A DNA stretch of 64,000 bases from Antedon bifida. Taxonomy: Eukaryota; Echinodermata; Crinoidea; Comatulida; Antedonidae. Positions 1 through 14,200 of this stretch are shown one piece after another. How positions within the stretch are numbered: the stretch's first letter is position 1; each line of letters begins with the position of its first letter. The notes below the pieces were generated by a model that saw nothing but the letters and a program-made list of their open reading frames with translations, made no database searches and was not told where the DNA came from. The DNA is taken from positions 11,041,001 through 11,105,000 of the forward strand of contig OY727095.1 of assembly GCA_963402885.1 (NCBI GenBank), in the 5' to 3' direction. The position numbers and the translations under genes were made by a program.

Positions 1-3000
1 TAGAGGAATTTGAGAGTAACCCAATGAATGATATAAATCTCTGTCTTTCAGTTTAAGTAGCTTAGTCTTACCGACAATTTTTAGAGAATTGGACAATACA
101 TAATGCATTTGTACAGGGCCTCAGATTGTAGTATAGTATAGTATTTGTAATATGAAAAGAATTGTTTGTTCAGAGCAGTGTGGTTTTAAAAATGTGATTA
201 ATATCCGACAGTATAGTTGGTTCTCGTGTCGCTGAGTTTTCTTTAATAGACCAACATGCTATTGTTGATCTACCCCTGGAGTACACTTAAGCTAATTGTA
301 ATCTCATACCGATTATGGTTAATATTACCTCGAGATTGTCTGCCACGAGAAGTGTTGGCCCTTTGCCACCATGTCCTGTACTAAGATCATAAGCTGTATG
401 ACAATTTCAGTAGTCTGATATGATTTAAGAAAATCGGGTCAAGACTTATATAATAACTTAGTAAAACTTTGTAAAGTTTTAACCAAAACATAAATATTGG
501 CGATTGCCAATTTTTTCTGTGGGAGCGGAAGGTGTAATCCAGTTAGTGAATTGGATTAACCTCATGTAAACAGGTTGATAATTGCTAAGCTGATATGAAA
601 GACCAGTCGTGTACAGCAACCATGACGTTCAGAAATAAAATCGAATTACCGTATACCGTCATTTTTAATTTAAATTAAAAATTGGTGACTATAGTATCGC
701 GCGCTAAACTTCAATGAAGTTTAAGAAAAGACATTTAAAATGAAATATAACCAGTTATTATATTAATAATATATTTACCATGCAGTTCAGCTCCTACTCG
801 ATCCTACAAATGTATATTTTGGCGTCCCATAGCAGTAATTTCATTTCAATGATTTTGTTATAGTTACGGTATTATAAATTGTGTAGGCCTACATTTTCAA
901 ATTGTAAACTTATTGTATACTTTATACAAACAACTTTGATATTCATAGGAATGTCTTCATGTGCTGATTCATTTGAACTAGTCGTATGCATTTCATTAGT
1001 AATTATTCAATTAAATAATTATACATAGGCCTACAGCATCAATTATCATTATCAATATTTACTAATAAATAGTAATTATGAGACCTTACTTTCGTAATAT
1101 TGACAATTTTCAACACCGCAGACAAAAATCTGGAAATTTATGCAATTAACTAAATTAAATATGGATAGTAAACAGATATATTTATTGAAATATGACAGAC
1201 TTTACAAGGTAAATGGGTTGTTGATTGACATAATTCAGTCAGTATTCGCTTTCACATCTGAATAATCTTTCTGGCACGAGGTGTCTCTGGACTTTAGGAT
1301 GTTTTGCTTTTTTTATATAATTAGTGATAGGTTCCATAGCGTGTCATTTGGAAGGAAACAACATTTTTAACCTTTGGTTGTTGCCTAGTTTTAGTGAAAA
1401 TGTCTAGATGTTTAAAAAGTTGTTTGAATGTCACGTAGACCTATATTAGCAACATTTGTTCTGCCACCAACTGTTTATTAAGACGGGCCTCAATTAGTAG
1501 TATAGTAGGCCTAAGTATTGTACAGTATAAAAAGAATTTTTATTTTTGTGTAAACATTTATTTTGTTTTCGTTTGTGCTACTTGTTATTTGTTTTCTATG
1601 TGTTATATGACAATACTGTAACGTACGGTGACATTCAATAAAGAAATACCTGTAACCAGTTCATTCATCAATTTTTTACAATTATGATCATTTTAAAATT
1701 AATATTTTACACACCGACTCATGATTCTTTCACTGGTTTTAACCTTCAGTAAAGGAACCAGTATGTTTGCCACGTCATCAGTCCCTGGGATTGTAGTATC
1801 AGTACAGGTGTCGTGTCACTGGTTGTAAGGACTTGTGGGATAGCATTATCATTAGGTGGCCCGAGTCACCTAACCGATTATTTGAATACAAATGTCTATG
1901 CAATTATTCAAACATTATTTAAAATGCATTTCCAATTATTAAGTACTGTATATTATTATCAATTTCCGCTGCTATTTGTACATGCTAATTTCTCTGTTTA
2001 TGAAACACAAATAGTTTAGCAATTTAGTAATCATGTATATAAACATTGACCATTTGATCACGGAGGTTATATTTTATAAGATCACGTACATGTTCATAAT
2101 TATGACAGGTGCAATAGAACGTAACGTCAACTAAAACTATATTGACGCGAGGAGAAATGGTAATTCTATCTGAAATTGACCAGTAAAAGGGTTTGTGTTG
2201 GCAAAGGTTTGTAACTTTGGAGAAGAAAATAATTCTGATAAATTAGGTATTTCTCTGGTGAATTGTGTAAAGGAATGCTTTACGTTGCTTTAATTTACTG
2301 TTTAATTATAGAAGTCATGATATTTTAAGTCTTATGTTTTTATACTTTATATACTGTGAATTTAGAAATTTCAACAAACCAATTAAAATTCAAATGACAA
2401 CAAAGGTACCCCTTTAGATGGTACAAGTTGCAATATTGCAATATTTTCAGAACAACTTTTTTCAAATTTTGTACAAGGGCCACGTAGGAATAGACAGAAA
2501 TTATGTTGTTGTAAATAACAAAAAGTACAACCTTTGTAACGTTTAACATATTGTATATGGGGACGTGGCAAGTATAACACTCCGTGTCAGTTAAACTACT
2601 AGTATATTTATTCCAAGGTCCTTTGGAGAATATTGTTTTGGCCTTCCATAGACGATTAATATCGGTAAATCATGAATAAAACGAGGTGAGACACAGGTGG
2701 CTTGATGTCGTGGGTCGTGGTCCCCATACAATTTAAAAAGGTCTCTCAATCATAAATCTTTTTCTAATATTTCAACTTCTGCATATTTTGATTGATATGT
2801 ACCAATAAATAATAAAACTCATTATTTTTTTGCTATCAAGAACATTCTTGAGAGGCACTTCCGTAATAATATAACCATAAAAACATCTGCATTTCATTGT
2901 AGGCCTATTGCTCATATAAATAAATACTAAATACTATGTATATTTTATATGCAAATGACAATAAATGGAAGTAATTTTCCACTGATGAATGAATGAATTA

Positions 3001-4002
3001 TAAAATATATTTTTAGAAACACGTTTACGTTATACTTTAAAATAAAGATACCCACAAAAATGAGCTTTTCGATTTCATAAACGTGTAACGTAAAAAACAT
3101 AACGTTACTACCATTGTTTATTAATGCTGCAACTAAGCGTTGCGTTGTTGATTTATACGGTATACAACGGATGTTGATGACTGAAATTGTCTGAATTGCT
3201 TCCCTGAGTAAGCAATTTTCGAGTTAATTAGCTAGTTCAATCGCTGTTCTATGTACAGTATTGACCACCTGCTATGAGATACCTTATTCGGAAAATATGC
3301 TAATTATGTTTCGGGCAGTGCATATTAACTTTCAATAACTTCTTCTGCTACAAGTTTAGATCATTTGTCATTAACCAAATCTGAATATTTGGAAAAAGGT
3401 TCTCTAATCTAATCTCTAATCGTTAGTTAGTTTTTTACTCCCAATCTTGTTTCTACTATTAAATGTACTCAACACTTTCATTCATTTATTGCTCTTTTCT
3501 TTTTTCTGAAACTTTTCTGATTCACGAATAATAATTATTGTTTGTCTGTTCTATTTCGTTCATCTTATCGGTGAGTTTGAAAGTGAATTGAGGTGATGGA
3601 TGTTGCAGCATGCTGTATGGTTCCAATTTCTAGAACTTTAATTTGTGTCTTCATTGGTAGATTTAATTATCGTTTTGCTAAACCACAGCACTTTACAAAT
3701 AAATGTTTTAACTTTATTATTATAAAAGATATGTCTTTAGCCGAACATGACATCATACCCGTTCCATAATGAAGGGTATTATTGCGGTTAATAGACCTAC
3801 AAACCTTGCATTGAAATTGCCTTAAGAGGGTTTCTTTACAAAAGTCAGGTGAGACAACATCTCGGGACGGGTGGCTGAAACTTGTAGGCAACAAGGCAGC
3901 TATATTTTACATTTTTTAAGTTATTAATAAACTAACTGTAACCGTTAAAATATGTTCACAGGATAGTCGGTCTCAATTTATGTCAATAACAAATTTTTCT
4001 CT

Positions 4003-4129
4003 TCTTATACCAGCAACGCAACATTGCTTTTTACATTGGAGATTACACTTTTTGCGCATGCGCAAAATAGTACGTTCTCGACGTTGCGTTGCTTTGGGTT
4101 GGATATAGTGGGAACCAAGCTTAACAAAT
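4003..4129. mobile_element. MITE-like element, GGTTCCCACTA family, diverged copy
   Basis: CAGCAACGCAACATTGC near one end and CGTTGCGTTGCTTTGG with TAGTGGGAACCAAGCTTA at the other. The last word is the terminal motif of the complete copy at 27968-28133. An internal TTGCGCATGCGCAA palindrome is also present. Confidence 0.5.
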
Positions 4130-5380
4130 GATTCACCCAAAGACTATATTTACCAGACTTTATTACCGTCACTTATCTGTATAGACTGACGACGAAACGT
4201 CGAATTAAAATTAGGTTTTCTTCAAGTTTAATTAAGATAACCAGAAATTAAGAAACAGGCAAACACATTTTATTTTAATCAGAGTCTATTTCTTCAGGAT
4301 ACGTAAACCCAATGTTTCTTAAATAGAAACTCAGTGATAATGAAACTTGACATTTATAAGCCAAAAGTTGCGAACTTTTCTCAAATATAGTCAAATTCAT
4401 ATCTGGATGTAAGATAAAAACAGTTTTTCTCAAAGGAGAGAGAATCCTTATAAAATCGTTTGAAGTCTGAATGAGCCATTGGGGACGAGAACGCCGGCTG
4501 AAACATTTTGCAAAGCGATCCTGAATGTTTTAACAAGTTGTAGTATGGGCAGCAGCTACGATTGAAATTCGTTTAGGGACCACTAATATAATTTGAGTAA
4601 AAAGAAAACTAAATACTTAGTTAATATTTCTCTTTTTGTTATGCGCATGTCCACTGCAGGTCGACGTCGTCGTCTGCATCTGTGCGTTTGAGTCTTTGCC
4701 ATCTTTCTACCGAACACCCAGTGGTAATATCATTCCGAATCTATAATTATATAAATAGATCGTGACCTTGGTGAAGATGGGCTCACGGGCATTCTCATAG
4801 CATTCATTTTATCTATTTAAATAACATTCCATACATTTAGCTCAGAAAATTAAACTCCTATTCGGACTGGCTGAATGGAATACTCAATGGAAATTATCCT
4901 ATGTGTACTATAATTAACAGACGTTGCTAAAATTGAGTTACGTTACAGTTCACAAAGTTCACTATATTTACAGATATAATTTAACACGATACCTCTTGGG
5001 TACGCCAGAAAATCAAAACAAATCAAAACCAGTTGCCAAGAAATTGTGCCAAGATTCCGGGTCCTCATTCATAAAAATCTTGACTGCTTAACCAACGGTG
5101 AGGCGCCAAACACAGAGAACATGGTTTAGAGTCATGTTGTGTTTTACCCAGAGAACTGCAGCTCCTGTTGATACATATGTGTACATAACAGGTTAAAACA
5201 CTCGCACTCAGACAAAACATATATTGCACATGTATATTAGCACATGTGGTTTAAATTGCATAAAGTCTGGTCCGTACTGAGTATTTCCATTCTAAAGACA
5301 CAACTAGCTTTTGTGATTCAAGGTCCTTGAAAAAAAGTGAAAGTCTATATTGTATTATACGAACTTCACGAACCTCATCT

Positions 5381-5532
5381 TTAAAGGGTAGCTCCGGTTT
5401 TAATTTTTTTTTTGCAACAGTCGTAATGCTAATGTAGGTCTACTTAAATTTGAGGCATTTTTCTTGAAGAAAAATATGCAGTAAATCGAAAGAATGAACA
5501 ATAGAAATTTTAAATCTGGAGCTACCCCTTAA
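5381..5532. mobile_element. MITE-like element with GGGTAGCTCC terminal inverted repeats
   Basis: The left end AAAGGGTAGCTCCGGTTTTAA and right end (reverse complement) AAGGGGTAGCTCCAGATTTAA form about 21-bp terminal inverted repeats around a 150-bp body. No coding capacity. Confidence 0.65.
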
Positions 5533-6745
5533 AATCAATAACTGAAATTGGTTTATCTAGTTCCTTACTAGATCCATGTATTGTATAATTTAACTTTCTA
5601 ACTAACCGTTTCACATATGTTGATACTTCAGGAAAGTCATTTTTTACAACACACAGAATACTGCAATATTGAGAAAATGTTGAGACATGGCCAGCTAAAC
5701 ACATCAAGTCATCAACTCCTCTATGTCTTGTATATGTCTCTATTCATATTAGTAAATTTTCTTCCTTAACCCCTGTTGTTTTACCGTCAATAACAATATT
5801 ACCCATGTGCAATTGTTTTTCTTCAGGGGAATAGATCATGATTTACAACGATTTCAAAAATTAATATTTTGCAAAGTTTAAACGGGTGTGGCTTCACTTG
5901 TACTTTTACAGATGTTATCAAATAGAACTCAACTACAACCTAATATATTATGTGTCTGTAATATATATGTTACATGATATGTAAGGCTCAACCCGACAAC
6001 ACAGCACTATCAATTTTGTTGAGTTAAAATGATGATGTAAAAATAGTGATCTGTGCGTCCCTCAGCGGGTTAGAAATACCATGTTAACCCTCAATTCAAT
6101 CGAATAGAAGTATCAATTGATGAAACGTAAAGGCCATGCAGGTCGGAATTCGTGTTTTTTAGGTTGACATTAATTTGAACTTATGTGTAATTAACCTATA
6201 CGACACATAACACCGGTAAAGTCATCATAGTTTTATTAGTACACAATTGGGTATCTGTCGAAACTGGTATTCACATGTTATTTAAAAGTTAAATGTTAAA
6301 GAATGTTATTCAAGAATTCAATCGGCGATAACAAAAAAGATCAATCTTTGTCGTTGCATTCATAAAAGTGATCCAATTAAGTACCACTTTTTCTTTCGAT
6401 TTTCAAGATATCTATAAGCTAAAATAATATACTAATATAATAATTTTGATATTGATTAGGCATTGAAAAGAATTTATGTATTTTAACCTACTTTCGACTA
6501 TTAGTGCGACAAGCAGCTCCTGTGGTTTGCAAGTGATTGTCATTGTTTCCTATTGGTGTTCTTTATTCGACCCACAGGAAAGCTAGCCTGGTAACAAGGC
6601 AATTGTCTTCAATCCGAGTGTCAGAAAATAAAATATTAAGTGCCCATATGTTTGAAGCAACACTTAAAATAAAATAAATGGTTGTATTATTGTATTTTTG
6701 GAGAACAAACACATATAGTGTTCCTAGCGTTCATTGTTTCAAGAA

Positions 6746-6900
6746 TTTTCTAAATCTTGGGCGCAACCAACACAAGCGCTGCGTACGCGCAATGAATGTA
6801 ATTTGACCAATCACAAGCAACAATTGAGGATGATCCGTCGCTTGTGATTGGTCAAAATAATTACTAGCGTTGTGTCGTCCATCATTGCGTCGCATCCAAT
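6746..6900. mobile_element. MITE-like element, GACGCAACGC family, with internal 17-bp perfect inverted repeat
   Basis: GCGCAACC at the left and TTGCGTCGC at the right, with a perfect 17-bp inverted repeat (6802-6818 and 6840-6856) built on GACCAATCACAAGC. The same GACxAATCACAAGC word is inside the complete element at 27968-28133 and, diverged, near 17838. Confidence 0.5.
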
Positions 6901-8068
6901 TTGAAAATGTTCTCAATGAAAATGGAAACATGAATAAAGGATAGAGGGAGTAGCATCTGAGGAAGAATGCAATGTACATTTGTTCATTTATACAATTATA
7001 TACTGTAGACTCATAATCATAAGGCCAACTGAATGGGTCATGATGTCGTAGAGTGTCTACGAACCAGTGATTTAAATAACTGCCTTAAGTAAAACGTACA
7101 GAATGTTTTTAAAAGAGTCTGAGATGGTTCATATTCTAGTCACCGCTGTAGCATATTTGTCGAGTTGTTTCATCAATTTATTGTTGATGGATCAAATTCA
7201 CATCGGTATGCTTCTCTAAGCGACCACTAATAAAAAGAAAAGCAAACAAAGATGTGTTTACTTTTTATTTTGCCCGAGGACGGATGTGATTTCTTCTTTT
7301 CTCTATTAAGTCCAATATGACCTTAGACATTTTCAAATTACAGTATCATATCCAGCAGCATTTAATATTGGCACTAGCATAACGTCATCATCAAGGGAAT
7401 TTATTTCACAGTACAGTAGTCTGCTTCTAGTTTTTAAATCGCTTATTGTAGGTCTAAGTTTTATTTGTCTGTTGTCCACCCGATCGGATCAGATATTGTT
7501 TCAATGTTTGTAGTAATAAACAAACTATAAACAGCTTTACTGGTTAAACAAGTTAACTGGTTTAACAGGTTAACTGGTCATAACTTATGGAAATGTATGT
7601 AATGCCCCTTTTATGTCTCCGTACTGTCGTCATATTTTCTTGTTTTTGTTTCTAAATTATGTACCTCTGGAATGCTCTCTAACATAAGTACTATAGTACC
7701 TTAGGGGTAAAGCTGTGTAATTTCTGTGGCGTCCACATGCGTTTCGTATGCATGAGATTAAACCGGTTCAATCAACAAAGTGACTCTTAAAACTTGACAT
7801 TATAATACTTTTATAATATGCATGAAACATGGCTTGGAACTTGCCCAGGATACAACAAGAAACACCATAAAACAAATGTTAAAATCACATGATCAACAAT
7901 TATCATACAATGGGTAAAATACTGACAGTATTAATATAATAAGTTCCTTTTTTGACGAAACATTAAACTTGTTAAATTGAATGCAGACATGGATCAATCC
8001 GAACTTTGTATTCAAAACAAATGTTATTCCAAATTGTTGCTTCAACCAATTTTTCTTGTATGTTACAG

Positions 8069-8231
8069 ATGGCATAGAGTGGCATTTAGCGTTAGAGGAC
8101 AATTGGTTACAGCAATTCTAGACTGTGAAGAAAAAGAAACACTGACATTAGCACGAGAAGAGCCATCGATGCTAGATACAGAGGGAATTACAGTATTCGG
8201 AAGAAAATTAGGCCTTAAAGAAGTATTTAGT
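8069..8231 (+). CDS. COL5A1/COL11A1-like: Collagen exon: TSPN/laminin-G-like domain, C-terminal half
   Basis: This is the first exon recognised in the window. It follows a tgttacag acceptor and starts two bases into a codon, so another exon must precede it. It reads [10 protein letters not shown], then ILDCEEKET, then GITVFGRKL, the strands typical of the TSPN domain of V/XI collagens, where WHRIALSV and LILDC occur. Donor gtaagt, phase 0 end. The length of 163 bp fits the exon used at this place in vertebrate clade-B genes. Confidence 0.9.
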
Positions 8232-11200
8232 GTAAGTATAACAAAATAGGAGAGATTAAGAACAAGAAGAGATAGTTATATTTCTAGGCTACTAAATGAA
8301 TATAATATACCCGGCAAATTAGTGACAGTCACAATCATTTCTAAGGCTTGTCCGAAAACGTTTTGTTCTTCAAAAAGTGTCAACCATGCGTAACAGAACT
8401 GGAGTATTGAGCAAGGGTAAAACATATCAACAAACCCAGAAAAAAAATCTATACCAACAATGTTATTCTCTTATTATTAAATACAATGTTTCTGTAATGG
8501 AATTCTTTGGGAACGCATACAAAAATATTTAAAACGGAAAACAAAAATGTTCATCACCATCATTTCCGCGGTCGTTCAATATGTGTAATACATCAAATAA
8601 AACCTTTCATATGATATGTCAAACATTTAAAAAGCAAACATGTTTTGCTATCAAAAATGTTCTCAAATAAATTACACATTCATCTGAACATAGAACATTC
8701 ACTACTATGATTTTTTTTAAATGAAAGAAATGTAACATAAAACCATAGAAAATTGTTTCTTTGAAGATGCACCTGTCGGGTCGTGTACTTAACCTCAGGC
8801 ATAATATCCATAAGTTTATCATATTTCCCTTGGTATACACTGGCTACATTGCATTATTATCCTCATAAAATATAACTGTAATACGAGAGAAGACGCTGAT
8901 TCTACCCGTGGCACGCAAGCCCAGTAAATTTCTTTACATAATTTTTAACCGCAATCTTGTAAAATATACCTCTTTTTTTTAAAGAACCGACTGCGAAACA
9001 TCATGTAGGCCTATTACATTCCTGCAAAAGTAAATAACAAACGGTGGTCTAACAATTTTCCATTTTGGCAGAACGAAATTATGTATAATAGGCTTATTTA
9101 TTCTATTCTAGTAATAATAACACTCATGTAATATTCTTCTGAGGAATGATTAGTGTTATGCGATCGATCGAAAACTCTGCAATTTTCTTTCTTTATAGTT
9201 TTTATTTAACTTTTTGCTTAAAGATGTATTGTCCCTTGAAACACAAAAAAATGAAGGTCAAAATATTCTAAATTTAAATTGGCCATATCAAAGTAATATT
9301 AAAGTTATTCACTTTAAGTCGAAAATTCGAGCCAAAAGCAACATGTTTACGTAATTAACAGGTAAATTAGTTTGATTACATTTCGTCTGGAAAATCGTCG
9401 CGAGCGAAAGTAAACAAAGATTTCAAACCACGAGTACGCATTATGCATGATGCTAATTGGGATTGTTTACAACTCGTCACGGTTGAGAAGGTATTTTCAC
9501 ACAGATCGTGAGGAAGTTTTATGATTATGCATACAGAGTAGCCAAACAAGCGCGTTTCATTATGGGGTATGTTTTGATCGAAAACTTTGACTGGAAGTCA
9601 GAGTTATTTTTTAAACAAGAAAACGTCTGTATTTCAGTTAAATGATTTTTTTTTCGAAAACTTTTTGGTGATAGTTAATAACTATTATGATACTTCAAAA
9701 TGACCCACCTTTTTTCGAAATCTGTTATTTTTTTGGAATTATTCAAAGGGACAATACATCTTTAATTCATTTGTATCTCCATTGAAAAATAATCTTATAT
9801 TAAATATATTGGGGTAGGGGACGAAATAGAAATATTTTAGGAAGATATCAAATAATAACTGCTGAAGATTATGTTGATTTATAACATGATTCTGTAAATT
9901 CTGGAATATTTACACACATTTTGGAAAAAAATCATTAACTAGTTCGATATGAATTCTAAGGCATTTCTTTTCTTTGAGTTTTTTGGCACGCCATACGGAA
10001 ACGTCACTCATCAACAGGAACCCTGTGAATTTACTGGAAATACTTAGAAATAACCTGTAGTCCAGTCAACTTGTGCAACCTTTCACAAATACTGTGTAAT
10101 TGTTATAATTATGCATTATATTAAATATTTGACTGCGTGATTACAGCATAAAACGTGCTTTTTAGAAAAGCTAGAACAAGTGGAAATTAATTACTAACAT
10201 GGGTTATTCAAAGCGTCTCATTTACCTACCACAGTAAACTAAGAAAAGACTGGAATAATCTGACATGTAATTAATAGTTATAATAGTAAAAAGTAATCTG
10301 TGTTACATACATTGATTAACACCCAGCCGAGAAAGGTCAGGGAGCTATTTTTACATCGACGGGAATTGGAGGAATAATTGATTGCTAGATCACGATTCAA
10401 CAAATTGTGATATTTAACTATAGTTGACTGATGTAAGCCGAATATACTTTCCCACCGGCCCATCCCGTTCTGAGCAGTAGGTCGTCCTGTTGCTGCTTGC
10501 TGAGAACATCACGCGCGCCTGAACCTTTTACACTGACTACTCTGTGAAATACGCTTGCCTGTTTTTGGCAAAAGTTAGGCTGCTCGAAAAAGTGTCACGT
10601 AACGAGAGTTCGACGTAGGTACTAACTTAGGCACGCGTTCAAACACATTAAAACTATCGATACCTGTCGTTGCCTTTACCGCAAATTTGAACATTCAGGT
10701 ACAGTATGTATAAAATGACACAGCGGCAAACATTCCTAGGTCTTCAAGGTTCGTCCATACTTGAATCATATTTATAGCAACAACTCAAATAAGTAACGTT
10801 TGTCGGCGAAACTACTAGATTCTTTAAAATTCAATGATTGAGAAATATCGTTTAGGCCTTCCAGTACTATGTACTTATAAGGACATTTTAATGATAATGG
10901 AATCTTGAGAAACATGCGATTTCCCTTGGACATCATGATAATTGAACAGAAGTGGAGTAATATATAAAACATTCCAGGAAAATAGTCTTACATATTTCTG
11001 GTGTTTTAAAGTAAAGGAATAGGCTGCCATATCGTAAATTCTATTTCGTAAGCTTAGTGTAGGTTTAAGTAATTTCTTTATAGTGACAAAGTAACTTGTG
11101 TCGAACCCTGATACCAGGTCTTCCCTGAAAAACATTTATTACTCAGCTTTATTTCGTCATTGTTGTTATTGTTTTAACGTATGACAGTTGACACTGATGA

Positions 11201-14200
11201 TGACGACATCCAAAAGGGACCAAGTATACTCATTATCCGGTTATATGTGAATCATTAATTACTCGGGTTATTTATGGACACAATGCACATTATTTAAGTC
11301 CTTTTATCTTGAGCCTGTGAGAAATAAAAATCGATTTTGAAATTATTTTTTCTCTCTGACCTAACTACAGAGAATGCTGAACTTAATGTTCTATTTTTTT
11401 TCATTGATTTTTAAAATTGGCATAATAGCACATACTGCACACGCCTTCTTCTTCATGAATATTAATTGATGTTGTTATATCTTGCTTTCTTTAACAGGGT
11501 ACAATGCAACAAATGCTATTAATCCCAAATCCAGACGCCGCTTTTAAATTATGTACCCGATATTCACCAGAATGTACTGAACCACTCCCAAAATTCACTG
11601 ATATGCCAGCAGTTCCAACAGCTGACACACCAGACAAGGTAATACATTGATTTATTATACATTTACTTAATTTGATCTTTTAACCAGAGCTGTTATTTAT
11701 ACGTATTATATGGCACAAGTGTTACGTGGATGATGACGCTATAGTCTAGGTACAGACGACGATTTGACTTAATATTGGTAAAAAGATAAACATTTTGTCT
11801 CACATGGCGTTTCATACGTATACTACCTGAGCTAGAATCTAGTTTACAGACAAAGATCGAATCGCCGACTGGAAAACTAATAAGTAATACCAAAAAAGAT
11901 AATAAACTTGACTTGGGGGTCTCTAGATGACGCCATGCTTTGCCTTGACGAATTGTTCCTCCACTACAGCTTACACTACATTTTAATTTTCATGTATACA
12001 CAATACGATTATTGGGAGTTTTGGGACATTAGAAATTAATCCATGACTCAAAAGAGTATAATCTAGAAGCTTTGCATTTGGTATAAAATGTTCAAAATTG
12101 CGCCCCGTATTTAACAGCGAATAGAAATAATCGTTGAAATAATATAATTATGAGTCGAGTTAATCGATCGATATTCAAGTAATATCCTTTTAAACGTATA
12201 ACCACACTTTCACACCGATGTTTCTTTCTTTTATTGGTAATCGATATCGATTTATAATACGTTTCAATATAATCACATTTTATTATTTTTTTCTTTTTAG
12301 TCTAAAATTGATGAAGCTACAGGACGCGAGTTTGCTCCATTCGGCGTAGATGCGGACACTGACAGTGGATCTGGAAATGGTCCCCCTTCGCCAGACCCTC
12401 CTACAGGAGCTGGTGGTGGTGTTGGTGGTGGAACTGGTGGTGCAACTGGTGGGTTTGGTAGAGAAGTAAGTAATTCAGAATTGATATATAACTACTCTAA
12501 GCGTTGTTTTCTGTTCTGATGATGAGAATAGTTTCTCGAAACATGTCACATTTGAAGGCAGTTTGCCTATTCATGAAATGCCTCACTATAGTTATTTTAA
12601 TTCAGAATTAACAAGATTCTCTGTTTATCTTAATTTGTATACTATTTTAGAGTTCCGTGTTATCACATCGATAGGATAATTGTATTATTCACTTTTTCTT
12701 TTCAAGGGAGAGAAAGGAGAGAAGGGAGATGCCGGTGACTACAGAATTGTAAGTTTATATAAAAAAAATAAGAGTCGTACAAACCAGTGAAGAGTGAAAT
12801 TACAACCATGTAATTTCACTCTTCTCTAGTTTATACGAATCATTTTTGATAGGAGTATATTGAATGATATGTTTATGGATAATATCTGGCGGCTTTCTGT
12901 TCAAACATTCCAATTATTCGGTTGGTGCTCTATGCATACATTTTTTAGTTTTTAAGAGCCTCCAAAACAAAATCATGGGTCTATGGAAGTACACCAATAA
13001 AATATAAAGTGCGAGGATAGAAAAAGAAATAACAGTTTTAGTGGATTATTATGATTCCCATTACCGTTCACACGGTTGGAAGAATATACATACTGATAAC
13101 GAATCCGTGTGAATACCCCTTATTAATTTATTCTCTACACATTATCGTTCACAATGTGAAGAACAGACTGACAACAAATCCGTGTGAACACACTTTATTA
13201 ATTTTTTGGCACAAACAAACTTGTGGTCAGACTCAGAGGCAAGATTTATGTTTTTAAGTGTTTAAATCGATATACACGTACCCTGGGAAACCACATCTAC
13301 CTTGGATATTTATTTTGAAATACAATGGAAGTGATTTACTTTTGTAAAGGTCAACTAGAATTAGGTCATTCCGAGTTCATTTCATACCACGCAGAAAAAT
13401 ATTTTAAAAGAAAATAAAATCGTAAAAACAAGAAAGTGAGTGATATTAACAAAAGTGTCATAGACATTTGGAAAGAAAAAAAAACATTCATATGTCGCTT
13501 TATATATATCATGACACGTTATATTACATTATGATCACGTGTTATATTACATATACTGACAAGAACCATGCTTGAACCATCTACCACTATAGCTCTGCCT
13601 TTAACATAAATGTAATTCCTCCTTTTTTTTTGCAGGAATACTTACCTGGAGTAGTTGGAAGACCTGGACCACCAGTAAGTTAAAGACAGTCCATTTGTTG
13701 GTTATTATATCAAAATGATGATGCGATGACTTAAAATTAAAAATGGAAAATTATATAATAGCCTAGATATTTATTTTTTATAAACATTATAAATGATAAC
13801 GTTTAGTTATCGACGTAATGGTGAAAAATCAACAAGAAGACATTTATACTAATATTATTAATTTAATATTTTTCGTATAGGGTCCACCTGGACCAGAAGG
13901 AACCAGTGGATCTTATGGAAGACCAGGGCCAAAGGGAGAGAGGGTGAGTAGTAACAAGACGTCTATGCATAAAATAATAAATAACTTGTGTAGCTTGTTT
14001 AGTCAGCTATACAGGTGTAGGTTCTTATTTATTGTATGCCTATATTACTTCCTTTTCTTTTGTTTTATCGTAATGTAATGCCAAAAGAACTATAATTTAC
14101 AAGAAGGCGACAAAAACATTATATATCATCAAAATTCTATACACAAATAAAGTATAGACTGTTTTGTGTGCGAAGTGTATTTGGACACCGGACACTGAGA

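Larger units (their letters stand above)
1..8068. other. No gene recognised; probably upstream intron or flank of the collagen gene
   Basis: AT-rich sequence with no convincing exon on either strand. The collagen exon at 8069 begins mid-codon, so at least its 3' end is intron. I see only paired-end repeat elements (listed separately) and TAGGCCTA words. The missing TSPN and signal-peptide exons are not evident here. Confidence 0.6.

Noticed and set aside
1813-2019. 68-codon + strand frame upstream of the collagen exon
   Set aside because: No signal peptide or TSPN pattern, low-complexity composition and no good splice sites.
6731-6979. 82-codon - strand frame
   Set aside because: Covers a repeat element with inverted repeats; no recognisable domain.
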